A stretch of 64,000 bases of DNA from Paraglaciecola sp. L3A3 (GCF_009796765.1 NZ_CP047023.1:4819501-4883500); one strand, 5' to 3'. Counted from the first letter of the stretch, positions 34,754 to 42,909 are shown. A program made the numbers and translations. The notes: generated by a model not told the origin, from the sequence alone.

Positions 34754-34766
34754 TGTAATTTTTACA
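34754..34766 (+). promoter_or_regulatory. Candidate activator site (dyad), copy 3
   Basis: TGTAATTTTTACA is a perfect palindrome of the shared motif. It starts 97 bases before the GG of the promoter at 34849. A second pair of half-sites, TTACA-N7-TGTAA, lies at 34782-34798. Confidence 0.5.
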
Positions 34767-34848
34767 GGGCATGGGAAACAATTACAGCAGGGATGTAATA
34801 ACCACCTCTTATAAACATAAATACCTATTAAAATCATACAGTTAAAAA

Positions 34849-34866
34849 CTGGCACTAAATTGGCTT
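34849..34866 (+). promoter_or_regulatory. Sigma-54 promoter upstream of the GGDEF gene
   Basis: CTGGCACTAAATTGGCTT: TGGCAC with GG at 34851 and GC at 34863, exactly 12 apart. It shares AAAACTGGCA with the promoter at 39091. The first intact gene downstream is at 35084 or 35287, so the leader would be about 200 bases or more. Confidence 0.6.
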
Positions 34867-34892
34867 TATTAGCTTTAGTTAATAGAAGCTGA

Positions 34893-35078
34893 CGAAGGGA
34901 TCGTCACTCTTTTGCGCCAGTAAATTCAGATGATCAACGTGAACTTGCTTTAGCCATAGCCGAATATACCCAGCACGTAACACAAGTCATAGATAAGCTT
35001 GAATTACAAAACTCGAGGTTGTTCAAAATTGTTATATCGCGCCCAACGGCGCAGTTTGTAGTTTGCAATAGGATGTAA
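34893..35078 (+). pseudogene. Decayed small gene downstream of the sigma-54 promoter
   Basis: 61 open codons between a TGA and the TAA at 35076 read SFAPVNSDDQRELALAIAEY and then TQHVTQVIDKLELQNSRL, which looks protein-like. There is no ATG, GTG or TTG at a plausible place; an AAGG stretch near 34896 may mark the lost start. I read it as a gene that lost its start, but it could be chance. Confidence 0.3.
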
Positions 35079-35083
35079 GTAGT

Positions 35084-35251
35084 ATGCAAAAATTCAGTTC
35101 AAAATTATCAATATTTTTTAGTTCGAAACCTTCCAGAAAACTTAATGTCCAAGTGGCTAGATCCATTAGTCATTTTAACTGGTTTGCCCGTTACGATATT
35201 GGCAATCCGTTAACCGATATTAAATTATCAGTTGAACAAACGAATCACTAA
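35084..35251 (+). CDS. Possible small protein upstream of the GGDEF gene
   Basis: 55 residues beginning MQKFSSKLSIFFSSKPSRKL, basic at the start, with no membrane helix. It ends 35 bases before the GGDEF gene, and AGGATG lies about eight bases before its ATG. No family recognised. Its position between a sigma-54 promoter and the GGDEF gene makes it worth listing, but it may not be expressed. Confidence 0.4.
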   Translation: MQKFSSKLSIFFSSKPSRKLNVQVARSISHFNWFARYDIGNPLTDIKLSVEQTNH

Positions 35252-35286
35252 CTTTTATAAAACTGTACGAAGATAGGAAGTTCTAA

Positions 35287-36252
35287 ATGATTGCCAATAG
35301 TACTAGATTATTACAGCCCGCAGAATCAGCTTATTTAGGCAGTGTATTTACCGATATGGAGCAAACTCTAGCGGTTGTAGGTAAATGCCGAACAGCTGAA
35401 AGTTTATCTGTTTCATTGGCCCAAAGTTTTAATGTGTTAACTAACTCTGATACCTCTAGCTTGTTTAAAGCCGCCAGCACACAAGATATTGACCTCATTA
35501 TTTTTAGTGCTTCAGGCGTTAAAAGTGTATGGATAGAAGAGCTACGAAAAATTCGTTCTCATTCCATTTTAAATATTATTCCGATTATCGTTTTAACAGA
35601 AAAAAATTCAGTTAATGAACAACTTGTTGCCTTAGAATTGGGGGCTTTAGATTGTATGGCTAAACCCGCCAATCCATTTATTTTACACGCTAAAGTAGTG
35701 AACTACATGAAACTGATGAAAAGCGTCAAAGAGCTTGAATTGGTTTCATCCACAGACGGCTTAACTGGCTTATCGAACAAAATGCAACTAGACACTATGT
35801 TAACCAGTGAATGGTACCGTATGAAAAGAAGCCAGAACCCTTTATCAGCGTTAATGATAGATGTTGATTATTTTAAACCTTACAACGATAAATATGGTCA
35901 TTTGCAGGGAGATGAAGCACTAAAAGCAGTAGCAGATGTGATCAAAAAAGTAGCAACACGAAACTCAGATTTTGCTGCTCGTTTTGGGGGTGAAGAATTT
36001 GTTATCCTATTACCCAGTACCGATGCTAAAGGCGCTGAAAAGGTAGCCAAAGATGTAATTAAAGAAGTGCTAGCTTTACAAATCCCTAGTGCTAATCATA
36101 ACTCCCGACATCTAACCGTAAGTGTTGGTATCAGCAGTTTTGAGCCTCTCAGCGAAGAGCAACAAGACATGAGTCCTAATAGTTTACTGGAACAAGCTGA
36201 CACAAATTTATATGCAGCCAAACAAGCTGGACGAAATAGATTTTACGCCTAA
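35287..36252 (+). CDS. Diguanylate cyclase with degenerate receiver domain
   Basis: 321 residues. The N-terminal part (about 10-145) has the size and pattern of a receiver domain (DIDLIIFSASG, IIPIIVLTEKNSVNEQ, GALDCMAKPANPFIL), with the switch Lys in MAKPANP. The phospho-acceptor Asp expected in the DLIIF-S-AS stretch is Ser. The C-terminal part is a GGDEF domain with an intact active site (RFGGEEFVILLP, Gly234 to Phe238), so it should make cyclic di-GMP. The usual inhibitory RxxD is not evident. Its 3' end overlaps the convergent 36249 gene by a few bases. Confidence 0.88.
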   Translation: MIANSTRLLQPAESAYLGSVFTDMEQTLAVVGKCRTAESLSVSLAQSFNVLTNSDTSSLFKAASTQDIDLIIFSASGVKSVWIEELRKIRSHSILNIIPIIVLTEKNSVNEQLVALELGALDCMAKPANPFILHAKVVNYMKLMKSVKELELVSSTDGLTGLSNKMQLDTMLTSEWYRMKRSQNPLSALMIDVDYFKPYNDKYGHLQGDEALKAVADVIKKVATRNSDFAARFGGEEFVILLPSTDAKGAEKVAKDVIKEVLALQIPSANHNSRHLTVSVGISSFEPLSEEQQDMSPNSLLEQADTNLYAAKQAGRNRFYA

Positions 36253-37130
36253 AAGAGCTCAACTTCGGTAACATCCGATTCGTGGCAAAGCCATAGTGTA
36301 TTACCAAATTTATCAAGATTTGAAAGATACACTTTATCTACATCTCCTAATACTTTTTTAAGTGTCAATTTAATTTCAAAATCCTTTACGCCCGACAAAT
36401 TAAAAAATTCAATTCGAAAGGGCTTCACATAAGTTTTTACCAATAAATGTGTGCCATCTGATGAAAAAGATCCCGCCCCTTTATTCAAATCATTAATGAC
36501 TATAACTTCACCTTTTGTTAATTCAAAAAGTTGCGAACAGTCATTGTGAAATGGTCTAAATTTCCAGTTGTATTGATTAACATGAAAGAGGATTTTGTCT
36601 TGGTATCCAATATCACAACATTCAAAATTTATACTCTGATTTTTAGCCGGTATTACAAAAAAGAAAGGTTCATAACTTGCGACTTTTGGACCTATTTTTA
36701 ATCTAGCGAGTATCTTACCCCTGGACTTGTAAAAATAATCTTCAAGCAAAACTAATAGGTCATTTTCATCATTCACCACTACAGCTTTTAACGGCCCAGT
36801 TTGTCGTCCTTGTTTATCTAATGGAGGCATGTTTTTAATTACATACTCTACAAATTCGCTATTATCAAAAGAGTATTTAACCACTACATTATCGAAAACA
36901 CAGCCAAAACCCTTGTCAGTCTTAAATAATGCCGTTCTGTGATAAATATCAGAGCCTTTTAATTTAGGAATTTCATAGTCTAGGATTTGATACTGCCCAT
37001 TCTGCATTACCACTAGCTTATTTTCAAAGTTATGATTAACACCAACGCCGACACATTTATCGCCAGATAGAGCAAGTATGTTAAGCATACCAATTGGCAA
37101 TTTATACTGCTGAACAATTTTAGTTTTCAT
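36249..37130 (-). CDS. Uncharacterised protein, possibly a beta-propeller
   Basis: 293 residues without signal peptide or membrane helix. Repeating strand-turn patterns (LSGDKCVGVGVN, FKTDKGFGCVFDN, VNDENDLLVLLED, SSDGTHLLVKTYV, LDKFGNTLWLCHE) suggest a propeller-like fold. No family recognised. It is the last gene of the mscS unit, 33 bases after the small membrane protein at 37164. Confidence 0.6.
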   Translation of the reverse strand: MKTKIVQQYKLPIGMLNILALSGDKCVGVGVNHNFENKLVVMQNGQYQILDYEIPKLKGSDIYHRTALFKTDKGFGCVFDNVVVKYSFDNSEFVEYVIKNMPPLDKQGRQTGPLKAVVVNDENDLLVLLEDYFYKSRGKILARLKIGPKVASYEPFFFVIPAKNQSINFECCDIGYQDKILFHVNQYNWKFRPFHNDCSQLFELTKGEVIVINDLNKGAGSFSSDGTHLLVKTYVKPFRIEFFNLSGVKDFEIKLTLKKVLGDVDKVYLSNLDKFGNTLWLCHESDVTEVELF

Positions 37131-37163
37131 TGTCGTCCCTGAAAAAGTAACCAGCTTTAGTGC

Positions 37164-37268
37164 TTAGTCATCTTTTGAATTATGCTTCTTAGCCATTATT
37201 ATTCCAGCCACGAAGATAACAAAAATCACTAGCCCAGCCATTATCAAAATGTTTATTATTGAACTCAT
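37164..37268 (-). CDS. Very small membrane protein between mscS and the 36249 gene
   Basis: 34 residues with one membrane helix (INILIMAGLVIFVIFVAGII) and a basic-then-acidic tail (MAKKHNSKDD). A textbook GGAGGT lies four bases before the ATG, and the gene starts 23 bases after the mscS stop. These points argue for real translation. Single-helix proteins of this size can be modulators of a neighbouring membrane protein; a link to the channel is only a guess. Confidence 0.62.
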   Translation of the reverse strand: MSSIINILIMAGLVIFVIFVAGIIMAKKHNSKDD

Positions 37269-37291
37269 AGAACCTCCAAATTTAAAATATA

Positions 37292-38221
37292 TTAAGTTTC
37301 TTTTACTTGGGACTCACTATTCGTTTTATCTACAGGTTGTAACATAGCGTTTAGTTTTTCGCCACCTTTGGCGGCAAAGTCTAAGGTACGTATTGGGAAC
37401 GGGATCAGTATATCTGCTTCAGCTAAAGCTTGTTTAACAGTAATCACTGCATCATGCCTAGCTTGCATAAAGCCCGGTTCGCCTGGGTAATCAATCCAAA
37501 ACCAGACTAATAAATTGATACTACTATCAGCAAAACTTTCAGCAAAAACTGCGGTTTCTTCTTTTTTAATCACAAAATCACATTGGTTAATTGCCTCAAC
37601 GATCACATCAGCGGCCTTTTGAGGGTCGTCGGCATAAGAAATACCTACGGGAACCTCTACACGTCTAATATGAGTAGTGGTGAAGTTAGTCAAAATGTTT
37701 CTAAATAAAATTTTGTTCGGCACTATTTCTAGCTGACCAAAAAATGTTTCAACCAAAGTGTTACGGAGATTAATGGTTTTAACGGTACCAAACACCTTGT
37801 CGGTTTTAATCACATCACCTATCTGAAATGGCTTCCTGATCCCCATTGCAATACCTGCAATGAAGTTTTCGGTCATATCTTGAAACGCAAAACCTATGGC
37901 TAAGCCAACAATACCAGCACCCGCCAATAACGATGTAACTGTGCCAGACAAACCTAAAAAATCTAATGCAACAAAAAGACCTGCAGCTAAGATACAAACC
38001 CTAACAATAGATGCCAAAAGTGAAGCAATTTGTTTTGAATCTAAGGTTTTACGGAAAATTTGACCGGCAGTTTTAGCAACAAACCTAGCGATAATTGAAA
38101 ACACTATAATAATGACAATTGCCACCACAAAATTTGGCAAATGTTTAATACTGGCCTCTAACCAAGTTTGTAACTTCTCATCAATTAAACTTAAGAATTT
38201 GTCTAATTTAATTATCTCCAT
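37292..38221 (-). CDS. MscS-family small-conductance mechanosensitive channel
   Basis: 309 residues. Three N-terminal membrane helices are followed by the pore-lining Gly/Ala-rich helix (VTSLLAGAGIVGLAIGFAFQ). The beta domain follows (IGDVIKTDKVFGTVKTINLRNT), then an alpha/beta cage ending LIPFPIRTLDF. This is the size and plan of E. coli MscS, which releases solutes on hypo-osmotic shock. First of a three-gene minus-strand unit. Confidence 0.93.
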   Translation of the reverse strand: MEIIKLDKFLSLIDEKLQTWLEASIKHLPNFVVAIVIIIVFSIIARFVAKTAGQIFRKTLDSKQIASLLASIVRVCILAAGLFVALDFLGLSGTVTSLLAGAGIVGLAIGFAFQDMTENFIAGIAMGIRKPFQIGDVIKTDKVFGTVKTINLRNTLVETFFGQLEIVPNKILFRNILTNFTTTHIRRVEVPVGISYADDPQKAADVIVEAINQCDFVIKKEETAVFAESFADSSINLLVWFWIDYPGEPGFMQARHDAVITVKQALAEADILIPFPIRTLDFAAKGGEKLNAMLQPVDKTNSESQVKET

Positions 38222-38288
38222 GCCAGATCCTTATACAATCACTTCTATCTAAAGTAAGCGTCTACTTGCATTCTCTATTAACAGCACA

Positions 38289-38317
38289 CCAGCCAAGTGC
38301 TGTGAACACTTGGCTGG
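38289..38317 (-). terminator. Perfect hairpin after the hemerythrin gene
   Basis: CCAGCCAAGTG / CACTTGGCTGG, an 11-base-pair stem with a 7-base loop, nine bases beyond the hemerythrin stop and 68 bases before the mscS start. No U tract follows. Confidence 0.5.
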
Positions 38318-38325
38318 TATTCCTA

Positions 38326-38757
38326 CTATTCAGCTTTCATCTCTTTTTGATATTCAGCAGCCAACTCAATTTTTTGCGTTGGACTTAACACCTTACCGGC
38401 TTGTTGGAAAAACTCTCGCTCTTCTTCATCTATGTGATGTAGCACTTTATGTTGTAAAGCCTTCATGGTTTTTAACCATTCTGGTGCGGTCATTGCCGTT
38501 TGTTCTAAATCTTCTACTAATTCGTCTATTTCATGATGTTCAGCTATACCATGTCGGGTCAGTTGAACAGTATTGTCTGACTTGAGTAATGGTGCATAAA
38601 AATATCTTTCTTCAGCCGTGGCATGATCAGCAAGTTGTATTTTTAACTCAGCGAAAAAATCTCGACGGCTAGCTGAATCACCCGATGTATCCACTAAAAT
38701 CTTCATTAAAAATCTTTGTTTGTCATGGTCGCTACGAAGAGCAGTGAAAATATCCAT
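38326..38757 (-). CDS. Hemerythrin-like (HHE) domain protein
   Basis: 143 residues of a four-helix bundle with di-iron-type ligands: LRSDHDKQRF, LADHATAEERYFYAP, IAEHHEIDELVEDL and KVLHHIDEEEREFF. Single-domain proteins of this kind bind oxygen or react to oxidative or nitrosative stress. It has its own sigma-54-like promoter 38-52 bases upstream and lies divergent from the BON gene. Confidence 0.88.
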   Translation of the reverse strand: MDIFTALRSDHDKQRFLMKILVDTSGDSASRRDFFAELKIQLADHATAEERYFYAPLLKSDNTVQLTRHGIAEHHEIDELVEDLEQTAMTAPEWLKTMKALQHKVLHHIDEEEREFFQQAGKVLSPTQKIELAAEYQKEMKAE

Positions 38758-38793
38758 ACTTAACCTCTTTAGTAAATGAATTCCATAGACTTA

Positions 38794-38811
38794 AAGCCAG
38801 TTATGTACCAG
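38794..38811 (-). promoter_or_regulatory. Sigma-54 promoter of the hemerythrin gene
   Basis: On the minus strand CTGGTACATAACTGGCTT: TGGTAC then TGGCT, with GG (38809) and GC (38797) exactly 12 apart. The predicted start near 38784 gives a leader of about 27 bases. Confidence 0.55.
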
Positions 38812-38896
38812 ATTGATAAAAACCATGTAAGTAATTGTTTTAAAGCTTAAAAATGAAATTAGATGATTATTAGAAAAAGCTCATTCATTGCTTGCA

Positions 38897-38909
38897 TGAA
38901 ATAATTACA
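38897..38909 (-). promoter_or_regulatory. Candidate activator site (dyad), copy 4
   Basis: On the minus strand TGTAATTATTTCA, one mismatch from TGTAATTNTTRCA. It starts 100 bases before the GG of the hemerythrin promoter and could also serve the BON gene from 184 bases away. Confidence 0.45.
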
Positions 38910-38971
38910 GAGCAAATTGTATTCTTTGCCCAGTACAATTAAGACCTCGACTGACTGCTTTTTATACCGAC

Positions 38972-38987
38972 TGTAATAACGTCGCAA
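38972..38987 (+). promoter_or_regulatory. Weak candidate activator site upstream of BON
   Basis: TGTAATAACGTCGCAA keeps the TGTAAT half and a GCAA end but not the 13-base dyad. It starts 121 bases before the GG of the promoter at 39091. Confidence 0.25.
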
Positions 38988-39090
38988 CTTAAGATGAAAT
39001 TTTTACAATAATATAAGTAATGATTACATGGATAGCAGTTCCCCAACCCCAGAAAAAAAATAAAACCGATAAATATCAACAACTTAAAAA

Positions 39091-39108
39091 CTGGCATTCA
39101 ACTGGCAT
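39091..39108 (+). promoter_or_regulatory. Sigma-54 promoter of the BON gene
   Basis: CTGGCATTCAACTGGCAT: TGGCAT and TGGCA, with GG at 39093 and GC at 39105, exactly 12 apart. The predicted start near 39117 gives a leader of about 25 bases. Confidence 0.65.
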
Positions 39109-39141
39109 TAGGTTCTGTGAACTTTAAACAGGAGAAACAAT

Positions 39142-39693
39142 ATGAAACGTACAACCCTTTCACTATTAATCGCCACTGTTATTAGTACAGCATCTTTTAC
39201 AGCTAATGCTGAGAACACTTGGAAAGAAGGCGCCAAAGACGCATGGATTGACGGCAAAGCCGAATCAACTTTGTTATTTAATGGCAACTTAAATTCGTTT
39301 GATATCAATACTGATGTACAAAATGGCACAGTTATTCTAACCGGTAAAGTTGACACCTCAGTCGACAAAGCTCTTGCCGAAGAATTAGTTTCTTCGTTAG
39401 ACGGAGTAACAGATGTAGATAACAAGCTGACAATCGTCTCTGAGCAAACAGATAACCAAGACAGCGAAATGATGCAAGATCTGAAAGACTCAAAAGTAGA
39501 AACAGTAGTAAAAACTAGATTACTGTTTGAATCAGAAGTCAGTGGTTTAGATATTGAAGTAGAAGTAAATGATGGTGTAGTGACCCTAGCAGGCTATGTA
39601 ACCAACGACTCAGAACGTCAACTTGCTATTGCCATAGCTAAAAACACAGACGATGTAGAAAGAGTCATCGATGAATTAACGCTAGAAAGTTAA
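39142..39693 (+). CDS. Periplasmic protein with two BON domains (OsmY-like)
   Basis: 183 residues. The signal peptide ends SFTANAEN. Two BON domains follow (about 40-100, DINTDVQNGTVILTGKVDT; and about 115-180, DIEVEVNDGVVTLAGYVTN). E. coli OsmY has the same plan and acts in osmotic stress and outer-membrane protein folding. GGAG lies about nine bases before the ATG. The gene has its own sigma-54-like promoter and a strong terminator. Confidence 0.92.
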   Translation: MKRTTLSLLIATVISTASFTANAENTWKEGAKDAWIDGKAESTLLFNGNLNSFDINTDVQNGTVILTGKVDTSVDKALAEELVSSLDGVTDVDNKLTIVSEQTDNQDSEMMQDLKDSKVETVVKTRLLFESEVSGLDIEVEVNDGVVTLAGYVTNDSERQLAIAIAKNTDDVERVIDELTLES

Positions 39694-39717
39694 TATTTAT
39701 TTATCTAGATTTATCCC

Positions 39718-39745
39718 AGCCCCTCTCCAAAGGGGCTTTTTTTTT
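39718..39745 (+). terminator. Rho-independent terminator after the BON gene
   Basis: AGCCCCT / AGGGGCT stem with a 6-base loop and nine T. Confidence 0.9.
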
Positions 39746-39778
39746 GCCATTATTAAAGCTGCATGGAGCATTATATAA

Positions 39779-39821
39779 CCACGAGATTCGAGCTTAAAAG
39801 CAAAAGAATTGGTCACAGAGT
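39779..39821 (+). repeat. Dispersed repeat, copy 1
   Basis: CCACGAGATTCGAGC then TTAAAAGCAAAAGAATTGG and TCACAGAG. It matches 43668-43709 in the same orientation with about six changes and a one-base indel. The two copies bracket the DUF1840 gene and the ABC exporter. Confidence 0.65.
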
Positions 39822-39860
39822 AAACCTAGAAGCAGAATACAACAGCGTGATGCAAAATTG

Positions 39861-40172
39861 CTATTGGTTAGCCCACTGCACGCTATTTTCGTCTTTTGCT
39901 GCAGCTTTAAGCATATCGATTAAAGGTAAAGCACGTTTATGTAGACTCACCAAAGGAGCGTCTTCGTTATCATCTGTAGACTCATCTGCTTCGGGTTGTT
40001 GCTGAGCTACACCGAGCGCTGCTTCTAGGCTCGCCAATGCAGCTGGAATATCTTCAGCCCTTATCGCACTAGGAACAGTACCGCTATGGCCCAGCATTTT
40101 CAGCAATTGTACTGCTACATCACCAAACATAGTAATGTTGGCACTGGCCGGACTAGAAAAAATAACTAACAT
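39861..40172 (-). CDS. DUF1840 family protein
   Basis: 103 residues. The N-terminal part (MLVIFSSPASANITMFGDVA, then QLLKMLGHSGTVPSAI) is the conserved DUF1840 block, followed by an acidic linker and a helical end (LPLIDMLKAAAKD). The function is unknown; the family is found across beta- and gammaproteobacteria. Monocistronic and convergent with the BON gene. Confidence 0.88.
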   Translation of the reverse strand: MLVIFSSPASANITMFGDVAVQLLKMLGHSGTVPSAIRAEDIPAALASLEAALGVAQQQPEADESTDDNEDAPLVSLHKRALPLIDMLKAAAKDENSVQWANQ

Positions 40173-40472
40173 AATGATTTAGCTCTTAAGGGTTGCTCAA
40201 TAAATGTAAGGTAAGTGTACGCCTATACAACATACTTTACTGCAACAACATTAAGTCCTCTTTAATGAAGGCCCTAGGTATTTTTTATGGGTAATTTGAT
40301 CGAAAACATTCGCTCTGGCCTTGTGCCCTAACACAACAACCCATACCATATCTCTATCTGGCAAAGTTAGTGACTGTTAACAACGTTAATGTAACAAGCC
40401 ACTGCAAATATAAATAACCAGCGGATCCAAGCGATAAAATCAAATGGACGAAGCAAAGTAAAACGAGGTTAC
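40173..40472. other. Intergenic region between DUF1840 and the exporter operon
   Basis: 300 bases between divergent genes with no further gene. ACGAGG lies about six bases before the 40473 ATG. No operator recognised. Confidence 0.5.
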
Positions 40473-41681
40473 ATGCGCATAATTTATGGAATAGTCATAG
40501 TCTCGATTTGTATTGCCTCCTTCATCGGTATACAAAAATGGCGAGGCCCTATTTTGCCGGCTATTAACGTTGAAATGTTACCTCTTGAACTACGTATTGT
40601 TGCCAGTGGCGAAGTGCGTTATCAATCATTAGCCCGTATTGGTAGTGAAATTACCGGTACCGTATTAGCTCGCCATGTACGAGAAGGTGATCAGGTCAAC
40701 AAAGGGGATTTACTCATTGAGCTTAACCCCAAAGAACTACAATCACGCCTAGCGCAAGCACAAACCTTACTGCAACAATTACAAAATAATAGTCGCCCGC
40801 AAGCTGAGGCAGCTTTAGTTGAGGCCCGCGATAATTTACAGCAGGCTAGTCGCGAAGCCAAGCGTAGAAAATCACTAGCCGACCAAGGTTTAGTGCCTAT
40901 TGAACAAGTTGAACAGGCTCAGAGGTTGGAGCAGAGTGCTCAAAACGCCTTGACCCGTGCAAAACTAGCTACTCAAGCCTTAGCGGCGGGCAACAGCGAA
41001 GAACGTTTATTACAGCAACGTATTGCCAGTGCCGAAGCCGAGCTTGCAAAAACACAGCTTTATGCCCCATTTAACGGTCGGGTACAAACCCGTAATGTTG
41101 AACCTGGCGATCTTGTACAACCTGGAAAAACCTTACTCGAAATTGCTCGCAGTGATTGCTCAGATTGTAATAGCCAAACTAACGACAGCTTAGAAGTTGT
41201 GATCGCACTTGATGAGAAAAACTTTGCCCCAGTGCGTTTAAATCAACAGGTGCAATTAATCGCCGATGCGTGGCCAGATATCACAGTGCCAGGCATAGTG
41301 CATTTTATTGCCCCTGCTGTAGATAGCGGTCGTGGCACCATCGATGTACATATTAAAATTCAGAAAAATAATGCGGGCGTTGGTCCTGAATTTCTTCAAG
41401 GTATGACGGTATCTGCCAATATTATTGCCGCGCAACGTGAATCTACTTTGGTGTTACCCAACGATTATTTGTTATCTGTCTCGGCTGACAACGCCCAAGT
41501 GATGCGTTGGCAAAATGGAGAAGTGAGCACTGTTGAGGTAACACTGGGTTTACGCAACACCAGCCACAGTGAAATCATCTCTGGCTTGGCCGAAGGCGAT
41601 GTTGTAGTGCAAGGCAACAGTTTAACTAATGGTCAACGGGCACGTGTCAGCTTTGAGCCGGTTCAGTATGTCATTCGTTAA
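40473..41681 (+). CDS. Periplasmic adaptor (membrane fusion) protein of an ABC exporter
   Basis: 402 residues of the HlyD/MacA type. An N-terminal membrane helix (about 5-20) is followed by a lipoyl-like half (VASGEVRYQ, IGSEITGTVLARHVREGDQVNKGDLL), a long alpha-hairpin (about 90-190), and the second lipoyl half (LYAPFNGRVQTRNVEPGDLVQPG). The beta-barrel and membrane-proximal domains complete it. First gene of a tight three-gene operon; the permease start overlaps its stop by 14 bases. It would link the permease to an outer-membrane channel or a periplasmic partner. Confidence 0.9.
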   Translation: MRIIYGIVIVSICIASFIGIQKWRGPILPAINVEMLPLELRIVASGEVRYQSLARIGSEITGTVLARHVREGDQVNKGDLLIELNPKELQSRLAQAQTLLQQLQNNSRPQAEAALVEARDNLQQASREAKRRKSLADQGLVPIEQVEQAQRLEQSAQNALTRAKLATQALAAGNSEERLLQQRIASAEAELAKTQLYAPFNGRVQTRNVEPGDLVQPGKTLLEIARSDCSDCNSQTNDSLEVVIALDEKNFAPVRLNQQVQLIADAWPDITVPGIVHFIAPAVDSGRGTIDVHIKIQKNNAGVGPEFLQGMTVSANIIAAQRESTLVLPNDYLLSVSADNAQVMRWQNGEVSTVEVTLGLRNTSHSEIISGLAEGDVVVQGNSLTNGQRARVSFEPVQYVIR

Positions 41682-42909
41682 TGGCATAACTCACTTACGG
41701 CAGTCCCTATGGATTGAATGGCGTATTGCGCTACGTTTTTTGGCAGACAACCCACTGCAAACGCTTTTAATCAGTGTCGCCATTTCAGTAGGGGCTGCTG
41801 TTATTGTGTTTATCACAGCCCTGATGCTTGGGCTACAAAATAACATGATCGATAAAACCCTAGGCACCCAAGCACACATTAGTATCAAAGCAAAAAAACA
41901 GCACAATAACTTTTCTAAAATCCCTACAGATAAATATATCTGGGCATTAGAAAGCCCCCGCGCACAAGACCTACAAACCATTAATAACTGGCAAGAGATA
42001 CGCAATACACTTGATCAATATGCAGTATTCACTGCTGTATCTCCGTTAATCTCAGGGCCTGCCTTTGCACAAAAAGGCACGGCTCGATCGTCTGTCGCAA
42101 TTATGGGTATTGATCCACAACGCTATCGCGGGATTATTGATTTAAGCAGCTATCTACTTGAAGGTAATGCTAATATTAGCGCCAATGATATTTTAATTGG
42201 CAGTCAATTGGCTCTAGATTTAGGCCTACGCACTGGTGATAAATTACGCCTAGACGCTGGTGACAATCGCCAATCGGTAATGAATGTGGCGGGCATATTT
42301 GAATTAGGTGTTCGAGAACTCGATAGCCGCTATGTCTATACAGGTTTAAAACAAGCACAGACCTTACTCAATTTACCGGGCGGTATCACCATAATCGAAT
42401 TAAAAATTTCAGATGTATTTGCCGCTGAAGATTGGGCCCAGCGCATTCAAAAATTAACTGGCTTATATGTGCAAAGTTGGATGGAGAGTAATGCACAATT
42501 ACTTAGTGCCTTAAATTCACAAACTATGACCACGCAAATCATTCGTGTATTTGTTGCTATGTCGGTGATCTTTGGTATTGCAAGTGTGTTAGCCGTAAGC
42601 GTAGTGCAGCGTACTCGCGAAATTGGCATATTACGGGCGATGGGCAGTTCACAGCAGCAAATATTACGGGTCTTTTTATTGCAAGGTGGCTTACTTGGAT
42701 TAACCGGCTCTTTATTAGGTGTTGCCCTTGGCTTCAGCTTGGTGCAGTTATTTAATACTATCGATCAACGCTTATTCACTATAGTGTTAGAACCCTCAAT
42801 GATATTGTCGGCAATACTAATAGCCACTACAGCTGGGGTGATTGCCGCAATGGTACCAGCTCGCCGAGCAGCTAAATATGATCCTGCGGTGGCCATTCGT
42901 TATGTCTAA
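41668..42909 (+). CDS. ABC exporter permease (FtsX/MacB/LolC-type)
   Basis: 413 residues. One N-terminal helix (LLISVAISVGAAVIVFITAL) is followed by a large periplasmic MacB-like domain (about 50-270) and three C-terminal helices containing the FtsX signature (VVQRTREIGILRAMGSSQQQ). I use the ATG at 41668, which begins MSFVNGITHLRQ and overlaps the adaptor stop. The open frame extends a few codons further up without a better start. The shape suggests mechanotransmission export of a lipoprotein, peptide or small molecule. Confidence 0.9.
   Translation: MSFVNGITHLRQSLWIEWRIALRFLADNPLQTLLISVAISVGAAVIVFITALMLGLQNNMIDKTLGTQAHISIKAKKQHNNFSKIPTDKYIWALESPRAQDLQTINNWQEIRNTLDQYAVFTAVSPLISGPAFAQKGTARSSVAIMGIDPQRYRGIIDLSSYLLEGNANISANDILIGSQLALDLGLRTGDKLRLDAGDNRQSVMNVAGIFELGVRELDSRYVYTGLKQAQTLLNLPGGITIIELKISDVFAAEDWAQRIQKLTGLYVQSWMESNAQLLSALNSQTMTTQIIRVFVAMSVIFGIASVLAVSVVQRTREIGILRAMGSSQQQILRVFLLQGGLLGLTGSLLGVALGFSLVQLFNTIDQRLFTIVLEPSMILSAILIATTAGVIAAMVPARRAAKYDPAVAIRYV

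Larger units (their letters stand above)
38758..39141. other. Divergent regulatory region between hemerythrin and BON genes
   Basis: 384 bases with no gene. It contains two sigma-54-like promoters pointing outward (38794 minus and 39091 plus) and dyad sites at 38897 and, weaker, 38972. Confidence 0.6.

Noticed and set aside
40340..40375. CTGGCAAAGTTAGTGACT before the exporter operon as a sixth sigma-54 promoter
   Set aside because: The GC doublet is absent at the required distance (GA instead).
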